DNA of 64,000 bases from Stercorarius parasiticus. Lineage: Eukaryota; Chordata; Aves; Charadriiformes; Stercorariidae. The notes beneath the pieces were generated by a model, which was not told where the DNA came from, did not search any database, and saw nothing but the letters and a program-made list of their open reading frames with translations. Positions 1-11,900 of this stretch are shown piece by piece. Location of the stretch: positions 935,963 to 999,962 of the forward strand of contig VWZL01000597.1 of NCBI GenBank assembly GCA_013396915.1, in the 5' to 3' direction. The stretch's first letter is position 1. Every line of letters begins with the position of its first letter. A program made the position numbers and the translations under genes.

Positions 1-2734
1 TAGTCCTCTGTCCTGAAACTGCTGTGCAGCCACCTTTCCATACTCGACTTCGAGTCCAAGCACACTGCATTGCATGAACCTCTGTGAAGCTATGCTGCTC
101 CTAATGCCAGTCAGTATTTACTGTACACACCTGAACAACCATTCATCAGAATGACCACATTTCCACTCGATTCATACAGACTGGACAGGGACAAACGGTA
201 GCTGGTGTATCACAACCCAACGTCCTACAATAGGAGGCAGTTATCAGACATTATTCTAATTTATGGCTTGGGCTAAAGGAAGATTCGGGGTCTTTTCAGT
301 GACCACACAGGACTTTGGCTGTTCCGCTTGGTGAAGACAAAAATTATTCTTATTTTTAGGAATAATTACATCATAATGACAAACTTGAATTACATGAGTA
401 AGGCAATTATACCCACTACTGATAGTATTTGTTGCTTCATCAACATAGAAATCATTACATGATCAACAACTCAGTTTTCATAGTTCATAACACAGTAAAT
501 TGCAGCGTCTAACACTTAACCCATAAAACTGCCCAGGCCATATGCAGAGCAAAGAAACACATTAGGGTTTTGTTGCTACCTGAAATGAAACAAAAGGGGC
601 CCTGAAAGTTTAGGTAAATCGTAATTTAATGTTGAATTTCAAAGCAAACATATCTAACAGATCATCAGCTTGTGTATGTTGGTGTTTATCTAGCAAATTC
701 AATGCAACTGTGGTTGCAACTTTGCATCAGTTGGGAATCTGGCTGGCTGCATCGAAAGACTAAGATTCTACATACACAATTACATATGTATGTATATATG
801 TATGATATACGTACATACCTCTTGAAAGAACACGATAAGTGGCTAATGAGCTAATCAAGAGATTATTTCACTGGTTCACTGAAGCAAAGATGATGATGCT
901 GACTCAGATTGTTAAAGGCCAGTGCATTTAACAGAGATACATTTGGCTGTAATTCATCTTTGCACCTAACCCCCGTTAACTGTAGTTGGAGTTGGATGCA
1001 AAAATCGATATTTTTAATTGAAAAAAGAAAACAAACCACATTGCCTGGTGAGCCTGAGTATGAACCCCAGAATGACTGCAACCTGACTGCGGGAGGAGAA
1101 CAGAACAGAGAAGAATCCCATCTTTTGTGTCCCATTGCTTTCTGTCCCACATGTGCCCTTCTCTGACACTTCCTTTCTGTGCTTTGTGCCTGCCTAAAGC
1201 TTCTTGGCTGGAATTTTTCCCTGCCCTTTTGCTGTTCTGCATTTTTCCCTATTCATATTCTTTATTGTGCTCTGGACCCAAGAGTTAGTAGCTGTTCCCT
1301 TAAAGCTGTGACCCTCTGAAACTTTTTTCTGGTAGCTGAAAAATATCAAATGTTGAATACAATGCATCTGATGTTGAGGCAAAAAAGAGGAATTTTATCT
1401 AAAATGCTCCATATTGAATGTTCAAACTGTTACCAAAAATGGGAGTCATTAGTTTGTAAGAGGTGATCACAGTAAAAATTGTATTAATATGAAATTTGTT
1501 TGGAAAAAATTTGATGTAGTTGAACTACACTTTCATTGTAATTTATAGCATCACTTTTTCAATTTATTCGTTGTGAAGGATCTTGTAAACTGGATGATAA
1601 GTATTGATTCAGCAAAGATCAAAAGTACATGGCTCCCACTGAAGTTAGCGGGATAAGCCAAGCTTTTCAGAAGCGGTTTGTGATTTTGAGGGCTTTATTT
1701 TTTGAGACTTCAACCTTATATGTCTTGAAAGAGCCTATTTTTTGAGAAGGCGCTGCCCCATGCTCTTCCAAAACAAAAGTAAAAGCCTTTGAAACCCGTC
1801 AATCAAAACACTCATTGTTAGCCATTTTGGCCTAATTTTCTAATTCTAATCCTTAAGTATGTTGTTGAATCATGGACTAAACGCATTCTCCAGATCATTT
1901 GAAAAGCCTGAAAGATGTATGAGAGAAAATGTCAGTTCTCATTTTTTATGTCCTAATTGGTTTGATACCCTGCAGTGGACAAGAGTTCAGTGCAGTGTTA
2001 AGTGTTGTGATATTCATGGATGATCTTTCCTAATGATCTTGTGGTTAAATGCAGTCATAGCTAACTGTTCCTCCTGGATTTTAACACATCTCGTTCGTCT
2101 TTGGGTTGGTTTGGGGCACTGCTGGCTATGTTAACTATTGACTGTGTTTAAACAAAGTTGTAGGCAGTGTAGTTCCAACCCTGGCATAACTAACACTACT
2201 TGAAATACGTTTCTTCTTGCCTGTCTGGAGAGAAGAGGTTATAACCATGTTTTAAACCTTGTATGTAAAACATGGTGTGTCAACACAGCTGGGATGTGCT
2301 TTCTTGTGTCCATGAAGAGCAGAAGCAGCTGTGCTGGAAAACAGGTGGATCCAAAGCATGGTTATTTTTGCAGTAACGATAAAGCCTATCAGACTCATCA
2401 TTATGTCACTCTTAACATGCTTCATTACTTTATGGCAAACTCTAGGAAACCTAACAAAAATTGCTTTCTTACCTGAGCTGTATTCACGTGTGTAAATGTC
2501 AGTGTGGTGTGGGAGATCAACACCACATCGAGTGCATGCAGATTGTATATGTTTTTTTAAAAAATAACAACTCACTAATTAAAAAAACCCCACCAAACTT
2601 AATAGAATATGCATTAAGTTACTGGGGTTTTTTTCACTGAAATGCCAAACATTTTTCAAATATTAAGTGGAATAGTTGAAAGATGAGGCCAACTTGTATT
2701 ACTGAATTGTTCTTTTCTGAATTTACTTTCATAG
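1..2734 (+). other. RIMBP2: RIMBP2 intron, no exon recognised
   Basis: AT-rich non-coding sequence upstream of the first visible RIMBP2 exon. No convincing exon or repeat family was found. A short alternating T/A/G/C tract (tacatatgtatgtatatatg) sits at 781-802. Confidence 0.6.
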
Positions 2735-2919
2735 ACGGCTATGGTGGCCATGACCATCTCTCTCCCGATATTTATGAAGAATCAGAAACAGATCCTGGCA
2801 CAGAGGATATATCTATTCGAATATTTGTTGCACTCTTTGACTATGATCCACTGACAATGTCCCCAAATCCTGATGCTGCAGAAGAAGAGCTGCCATTTAA
2901 AGAAGGACAGATCATTAAG
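2735..2919 (+). CDS. RIMBP2: RIMBP2 exon: start of the second SH3 domain
   Basis: The acceptor is tttactttcatag and the donor is AAG|gtggga. The first two bases complete a codon begun in the previous exon, then 61 codons follow and the exon leaves in phase 0. It encodes an acidic linker (DIYEESETDPGTED) and the SH3 opening VALFDYDPLTMSPNPDAAEE, ending EGQIIK. The long insertion after ALFDYDP is typical of RIM-BP SH3 domains. The preceding exon is outside the window or in unread intron. Confidence 0.93.
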
Positions 2920-5900
2920 GTGGGATCTAAAAACAAAGGACACAGTTTTACAAACAGGATGTCCTTTGTTCCCTGTGCAGAAAGCAACTTGTGTGACTAG
3001 AGTCCAAGGGTTTTTTTCCTCCAGAGGGTCAGGGGTTCTGACTTCTAGAGGGTCAGGCTGTAAATCTGACTGGATCTGGGACCTAGTATCTAGTGCTAGA
3101 GGCTTAAAAATAATCAGGGAAAAAGTGGGCAAAAATCTCAAAGTTGCCATAGATACTTATGGCCAGACTGAATTAGAGAGTTAGGTGCTAAGACCAAAAT
3201 TGTGACTCTGAAGCCCTCTGTGTCCATTGTCACAAATCCTGCAGTCCTCTTAACTGCAAAGCTACCACAGATGTGCTTAGTGTTGGTCCTTCATACATAC
3301 CAGAGGTGCTGTAATTTTTTAAATGCTGAACAATCCTAGCTAGTATACACTTAAGCTTACTAAAAGTCCAGAAGTAAGGTATTTCTCTTCCAGTGTCATC
3401 CTCATCTGAAACTGGGAAAACCACTCCCTTTTCTCACTGGTTGGTGTAAAATACACAAGCTGCCTTTAAACAGGGCGCGGAAGACAAGTCAGCCCTGTTC
3501 CAGGTGCCAGGGACAGCGTTAGGCTCTGACAATGTTTTTAGTCATGCCCTCTATCCCAGCTTGCCTCATCTTATCATTGTGCAGCTGCAAGGCAAATTTG
3601 TTCGGTTTGCTGATCCAGTTTTAAAAAGCTAGCAGATTTTTCTGTTGAATCAGCGAATGTAAGCATCTCCTGCAGCCTTGTATCTTACTGATCTGCTGCA
3701 AAATGGGCAGAAATGAGCGAGGCAGAAGGAGCAGCTGCTGGTAGTCCAAGGGCAGCTGAGATTTCTGTGTGATCTGAAACAGAACCTGAAAAAATGTAGA
3801 CTTGTTTGTTATGCTACCCATTTCAATGATGAAATGGTAACTTAAGCTATTAAAACACTGATTGACTTCCACTGCGTTGGATTGGATCCTAACACAAATG
3901 TCTATATTGTAAATCACAATGTTTTTAAATGTTAAATACTTTGTTAGATGTTTTGCTTACATCCTTACATGACAGAAGATCTATGCCAAAAATACGGAAC
4001 TTTTTCTCTGCAAGACTATTCATTTCACTCAGATATTTTAATTATGTCTACACAAATACGTACGTGTTTGGCACTGAAAAGCCTAGAGTGATCTCACATC
4101 AGATATATATCCTCAGTGATGTTTATTTTATATTTGGGACCATGGTGATTACTATGTGATCTGCTGCTTCGAATTTCTCATTAAATTGTTGTGAAGATGG
4201 ATTAGTTTGCATTTGCAAAATACTTTTCGTACCTGAGCAGTGGGATGGTGGAGGGTCGGTTCCAGCAGGAGCTGGATGCAGCCTGTCCCGTACGCATGTT
4301 AGGGTCACATATGCCGTACCACAGCAGCAGTGGTGCCAGGTAAGTTTTGGATATATAGTGATGAAAACTGAAAAATATTCCTGCTCTCGCAAGTTGAGGC
4401 TATTCAATGGTTGTTTTCTATGAACTGGTTTGAAGTGAAGGGATTAGTTTGGGGGGTTCATTTGTTTTTAAAGAAAAGAAAAAACAACTGATGAAGCCTA
4501 AACAAGGAACAATCTAAATTCAGTCATCAGTTTTGCCTTAAGGCTGTTCAGTACAGTCCTGGATCTAGGCCTCTGCATCCTTAGTAGCCTTTATGAATTG
4601 ACTGCATTTTTAGAATTTAAGAGAAGTTTGGGATTTACCTGTTCTCATGGGTGAAAATTGATGCTATTTTTATACCTTAATTCATGTTTTCTGGAAAGAC
4701 AATAGCAGAGCTTAAGTAAGTACATATACCAAGTATATGAAGTACTAGATAGGCATTTCTGATCATACACAAGTTGTTCTATTCAAAGTAACAACACTTG
4801 GCACAGTTTTGCAAATGCTTCATTTTGAATATAGTTCATATGGCACCAAGAATGATGCCATGTGAATAATTCCATATGCATGAGTGTAAACCATTAAATA
4901 TACTTTTGGCTCAGCACAGGGAGCAATCGATAACTTTTAATAGTGTCTCTCACCTTTTGTGCATTTCACTGCTAACAAAAAGTCCAAATTCTGCTTATGT
5001 ATTTGAAGTCATGATTCAAATTAATGTAACAATTCCAGTTTTGTAATATAAGTCAGAGTAGTCCAAAACTAATATAATTCCGCATCCAAGCTGTAGTCTG
5101 TCTATACTTCAGTAACCATTTAGCCTGTATTCAAATTCCTAAATGCTAAAACCTTTATTGACCAACATTACCACTCTTTGAATAACAGGTTTATGGGGAC
5201 AAAGATGCTGATGGATTCTATCGTGGAGAAACCTGTACAAGAATTGGCCTTATCCCATGTAATATGGTCTCTGAGATTCAAGCAGATGATGAGGAGATGA
5301 TGGATCAGCTTCTAAAGCAAGGCTTTCTTCCTTTGAACACACCCGTTGAGAAAATTGGTAAGCAAAAATATATATGGTTCTCTTCTCCTGACTTTTGGGT
5401 GCTCTTAACTTGGCTGGATCTGCTTTGCCTTTTGTTTTTACTATATGCAGATGCATCTAAATTTTACAGCAATTTACTACACCATGGGATACATTCTGTG
5501 TCAGTATCTGGATGACTTTATTCAACTAATATTTAATCTTGGTCACATCTTTTGCTGCAAATGAGGACTTGTATCTTCACCACTCCACTCCTTACTTTCT
5601 TATTTTAAAAAAAAATGGGTTTTGTCACCTGAAAGATTTCTAGACACAGAACATGATCCCTGTGCTTTGGAGTGTGCTGTGCTGAGGTGCTTTGTGATAC
5701 GCTCACTGCTGCAAAGCATAAAAAGAATCACTTATTTGTTGTTATTTTTATTCTTCTACATTTTCCTACTTTACCAATAATTTAAAGGGATGGTGGCAAA
5801 GGGTTATGTGTAATCTCATTTGGGATAGCACTACATATTATGAGATTTTATGACTATTGCAGTAACAAACCCTTTAAAAAGCAGAGTTTGGCTGAACAAT

Positions 5901-8900
5901 TCTGTGTTATGAACCACTTGTGTGTTACATCATTGGTTCGATGTTGTACACAGATACACAATGCAAGAATCTGAATTTCTTAGATTTCTTTCTACAAATA
6001 AATTTCATACAACTATCTCAATATGTTTTAAAATTTTCAACATGATTCAGAAAGTATAAAGGGCTGGAATTTGTTCGGTCCTGTTTAAAAGTGAACTGTA
6101 AAAGTGGTTGCTAAAAAAACCAAAGAAATCTTCCACAATTGTTTTCTTAGATTGAATAAAACCTTATCATTTCCAAAATCGTATTAGTAAACGTGAGACA
6201 AATTATTTTTGGTTGTTTTTTTTAAGATATTGAGATATTTTTAAATTCTCCGTTGTCCATGAAAGGGAAGGACGATCTAAGTTCTTGAGTTCTTAATTGA
6301 GTTCTTAGTTCCAACCTGTGTATTTATTTACTCATGCCACATAAATACAACGAATACTCCCACCCACATGCCCTTGTGAACCCCACAGCCCATCTGCTCC
6401 TGTAGGTCTAGCACATACACCTACACCTACATTTACAGGACAAAAGCTTGGGATGAGCAGAGAGTGGGACCTATAGATGTGCCTGAATAGGTTGACTGCG
6501 GACAGCATTATTCTGCACAGGTCTACATCACTTGAGGTCTATCAGAATGAGCTCCCCTAACCCGCGTTAGGTCCAGATGGAAACACAACCCGGGGCCTGA
6601 TGGGATTAGGAAGTGGCTAAATATATTTCTACTTCTAGCAACGAGGTCACATGTGGGTACAGAAAATATCTTCCTGAACAGCTACGAGTGAAACCTACTG
6701 CTTCAAGTCCTGCTCAGCGCAATCAGCTCTTAGGTCAGCAAGTTGTTGATACAGAACACTTGGGAAAATGAGACCGCTAATCTACATAGCTCCCCATAAT
6801 TTTAATATTTTGACTGTCTAACGGTCATATTTTGTGAATATAATTGGATATTTTTGTTGTGCCCAACTGGCAGTGTCTCCTGAAATAGCTGAGAAATCAG
6901 AAAGTCTTTATCTTGGAAAGAGGGAGAGGCAATTTGTGACAGAAATGTTGCCCTGCCTTACATTTTTAAGCAATTCTTTTTATTCTGGGATGTTTCTGAG
7001 CAAGCTGTTAGCAACCTACCCCCAGCAGTTCACCTTTAAATATTTTAGCACTTAAAAAGCATCATGTATTTTCTCTTTAATATGGATTTAAATTGTTAGC
7101 CATTTAAAAAAACAAAATACAACAAATGCTCTTACTAATGGATTTGGAAAGAATAGCTAGTTTGGCTAAATTTTGAGCTAAATACAAATTCTGGACAGCA
7201 GAGATCCACGTGCTCAGACCCTCGCTGTCACAGAGGCTGCCCACGTGGATTTTTAGCAGAAACAGGCTCTAATTGCCAGTCTGTCTCGTGTTGTTACTCA
7301 TATTTTTAATGTCATACCTGACACTTTACATGCTGTGTTCATATGACTACATTTTTCTTAATCCTTTGCCCACATTAAATCCTTAAAAACAGAACTTTGA
7401 ACAGCTTCATATCTTTTCTTCTTTTATTTGTATGCATTCCTTTCCTGAAGTCAACTGTGACCGTTTCAAAGAGAGCACACGCTCTGTACACCGCAGATCC
7501 AGAAAGTCTAAAAGAGGTCTGTGCTAAGAACCAATCATTTGATTCAAGCTGTAAATTAGCTGAAATGATTTGAGCTGTCTAGAGTTATTTTTGCCTTTGA
7601 ACTTTTGGAAACCAGAAGTTGGAAAATAAGTCACGTAGCAATTATATATAGGTATAGGTATAGGATCCTTTTTGGATTATTTTGTTGGTTGTAGAGGGGC
7701 CCTGGACCCTGAGCAGTGGGCAAGGGCTTGCCCCAGAGCAGTACTTCAAATTGGAAAGTAAGACAATCACTTAGGTGTGGGTTGATCCAGGCTGTGGGGA
7801 ATCAGGGGATCAGGTCCCACCTCTGTTACAGCCCGTGCCTTCATGTTGGCTCTCTCCTTGTGTTCTGTGTAAATCCCTTGCTTTGGTAGCTGGGAAAATC
7901 ACTCCAACCCACCCACTGCAGAAGCAGGTGATGTCCTGACTCAATGCTTCAGCGGCAGCCGGTGGGTGCTGGGCCAGCTGTGAGTGCATGCTCCACTCAG
8001 CACTCGCTTTCACGTCCCCCCCCAGCTGAACAGCCACAGGGTGCCTCCGCACCCCGGGTTCCTCTGTCACACTGCCTAACGCTCAGCAGACCTGCCCTCA
8101 ATGCCTGTCTGTAAGTAGCACTAACCAGCATGTTTCTCTTGCTGCAGCAAAGTCATCTGCAAGAATCATGCTAATGCCATTCAAATTTGAAATGAAGCCC
8201 ATTTGGGACTTCTCTGTAAACGTTTAATATCAATCAATAAACATTTCATGTGTTTTTTGGAAACAACAAATTTTACACCTTTCCTTCTGTTCCCCACAAA
8301 GGAAATTTGTAAAATTAAACAGTACTTGAGAATCTGGTTTTTGTAGTCAAGTCTTGAAAATATTGCAAACCACTTGCGTAACAGGTAGCCTCTTTTGTCT
8401 TGGGCCAACCAAGAGTGTCCCGTTCTCCTTCCAGTCTCCCAGCAGAAAGTTGAAAAATAATCCCAGGCACAAAGTTCCTTGTGTTTAGGGGGCGGGGGGA
8501 ATAGACAGTAAATATGGAAGTTTGAATAAAATAAAATGAAACAAACGTGAATTTTGAATGTTTGGCTTCTTGTATACCCTGGTAACCTCTGATTCTTACA
8601 ACCAAGAATGGCTGAAAATTTCAGAACGTTAGTTTTGCAGATAAATACTGTTCAGAGGGTTCAGTGGTTTAGAATAAAGAGGGCAAGCCACCTGTTAAAC
8701 AATTCTTTATGAACCATACATGCTGTTTTGAAACCTTTATCTGCCTGAATAGGTTTGGTAATCTGTGACCTTTTATCACTATGCTAGAGAAATATCAACG
8801 TTGTTACCGCACTGTTGTGAAAATGATGTGAGGAAAAATTGCACCTTGTTTTTCTTTTCAAAATAACTTTGATTGATAGCTTTCCTTCCCTTCCTCTCCC

Positions 8901-11900
8901 TGTGATCGGAACAGAGAGAAACAGACGGAGCGGCAGGCAGCATTCAGTCTCTACAAGGAGGATGGTGGCGCTGTATGATTACGATCCAAGAGAAAGTTCT
9001 CCTAACGTTGATGTAGAGGTATTGGCATAACTCTTTACTGCAGGTGCCATCTGTGGAGCCAGACCATCGCTGGTATTGATGAGCACTAGTAGACATTTAC
9101 AGGGATGTGCAAAAAAACCCCCAAAAATTAGTTCAGAATTACAAACATTGGTCAAGTGTTTTTGGGCAGATGTCTATGACAAGCTTATGACTTCTGTACG
9201 AGTAGATTTATGGTGCTTGCTCAATTAAATCAAGAAGTATCCTTTGTAGGATTTATTTACTATGGCACAATACATTATATAGCCAGTTATGGATATATGG
9301 TTGTGCAACATATGTGTATGCATTTGTATATAACAAAAGTCTATATAAAAAAACCCATGGAGTTATAAAAAGTAGTAATTATAAAAAGTAGATTCTTTTT
9401 ACAATTGTTTTCAAATTTCCTCTGTAAGTTTCCATACAAGAACAGGATTACTTTTGAGTGTCCCAGCCCATGCCTTCAAAGCTCTGTAACCTCCAATGCC
9501 TCCAAAAATATACCCAAACCAGAACAACATAGCACAGGAGAACAGCATTCATAATATATTGTATTTCTTTCTCTGAATTGATGCAGCTGAGCTTTTATGA
9601 ATGTACGTCTTGTCTGTAATCTTTTTTTTTTTATAACAGTGTAAGGATATCATAAGCAACCGAGCATTAGCTAGATCTTCAGTTAAAAACCAGCTGAATG
9701 TCAGCTAGAGCTTCATTATGGGTTCGTCTTCTATTTACCTACAGGCAGACCCCCATCTCTCTGTATTTGTCATCAGTGCCAAGGGAATCACTTTTTACAT
9801 TGTCTTTGATGTCACAGGGATTTGGTGCAATCAAGATTTGGTGCAATTTTCAGTTATATTTGCCTTGTGGTAAGAATGTCAGGGTACATTGAAAGCTCTA
9901 GAAAAAATATTGCATACCCAGGAGCTTCCTCAGTTATGCTTTGATTGTTTTAATTGGTGAATTGTACAACAATTTGGATTTTTTTTTAAGTGATTTTTTA
10001 AATGTGTGGGACCTGGTGCTTTAAAACTCATCACTGAACCAAATCCGGTTCTAAATTATGATGTTTCAGAGTAGTTTGGGCAACAAATCAAATAAATTAT
10101 ACTGATACATTGCAAAAATTTTGTTTGTTCTCTCTCTTTCCCATGGCCGTAGGAAATTAAAAATAAGTTTAAAAAACTTATTAAATTACATTTAAACCAC
10201 AGGCAAGTAAAAGGAGCCCAGTACTCTGTTTGCCAATCAGAGACCGGAGATGCCCGTTACGAAGACTTTATTGACCAGAATCCAGTAAAGCTCCACAAGT
10301 TCAGTTCGGGAACGCTGTGTTTCAGGAAAGGCAGGCTCAGCTGGTCCCTTAGTCCTAGCGCTCAGCTCCCCACAGATCATGGACCTGAACCATGTCCCTC
10401 CCCTCGGGCTTGTTCCCTCCTCACAGAAGGATTGACTAAAAGGGACCTTTGAAGCCAAGTAGTTCAAAGCTTCCAAGTTTGCTCAGGTTGTTGAAGGCTT
10501 CACGCAGTTGAGTTCTGAGGCTCTCCATGGTCTGGGCTATTTGTCAGCTCCCTTGTCACAGGGAGTCCTATGGGTGTCAAGAACTTAGTGGGTGTCAGAT
10601 TTAGCAAGCTAAAAAAAAAAAAAAANTCGGTTTCACCAACGGTGTCTTAACATAAAGGAGAGGGGAAAATATTTAATGGATTTAGTATGAATAAAGAAAA
10701 TGCTAACCTTTGCCTAACAAAACATGCACTGTCACCTCTTCCTTTTTCTGCAGGCCGAGCTGACGTTCTGCACCGGGGACATTATCACTGTCTTTGGTGA
10801 AATTGATGAAGATGGCTTTTATTACGTGAGTTAGCTTCTGTTTGGTCATGTCAAACTGCTACAAACTGTTAGAGCAATCTTCATTAGCACAAATTATCAA
10901 ATGACAGCCTGGGGGGAGCTCAGGTCACAATTCCAGCTCGTCGTGTTGTGGGNTGCTGGAGCGGATCCTGCAGCACTGCAGACGGTTCCCTCTTGCCCTT
11001 CAGCATATTTTTCTAGGGAGTGTTGTTCAGGCCCCTCGAGCTGCCACTGACATTTTATAAGTAGTATTTACCTCATGTAGTTTGCTGGAAAATGTGTATC
11101 TTGATCTATGCAAACATGTGAATGACTTCTAATGGTAAGGCATTTCACGTGGGAGGAAAACCAGGAGACCCTCTCACTGCAATAAAGGGTTATTTGATAG
11201 AATAAATCAATAAAATAGTTCAGTAGTCTTTTAAGCACTAGTTAACTGATTGTACCACTGTCATTCCTTTAATAAGAGGAAGAGTTTGATGATGGGAGAC
11301 AATATTCCAGCAGTGCTTGCCCAGCTGAACTGTCTTCAAGTTGATAGCAGCTGCCCAGCCGCAGCTTGAACTCGCCTTTCCCACTTCCACAGCATCTTGG
11401 CATAGAAAGAGGCCCAGCTGCCTCTCTCAGATACATTTTAGACATGACCCCCTGTTGAGTCCTAAGTGACCTTGGACAGACGTTTCCTCTCCCTCACTGG
11501 CTTTGCAATAGTCAAAAGTATTTCCTTACCTTCTTGGGAAGCAACAGTTGCTTTAATTAAAACATTCACTGCAATTTTCATCATGTTGCAGGGTGAACTT
11601 AACGGACAAAAGGGGCTGGTTCCTTCCAACTTTCTTGAAGAAGTGCCTGATGATGTTGAAGTCTTTCTATCCGATGCACCCACGCGATATGTTCATGATA
11701 CGCCGATGCGTACAAAAGCAAAAAGGGTAAGCAACCGAATACAAAAATCTTAAGTTTTTATTTTCCATTCTGTCTCATATATAATTTAGACATTAAACAT
11801 TTTAAATCCATTATGCTCATTTAAAATTAACTTTCAAATATATAAAAATACAACATAAAGAAAAATGACTTTACTTAGCCTTCCACTAGCTCATTACATT

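Noticed and set aside
11462..11683. Minus-strand frame antisense to the RIMBP2 SH3 exon (also at 13832-14053)
   Set aside because: A shadow of the real + strand exon; it appears twice only because the region is duplicated.
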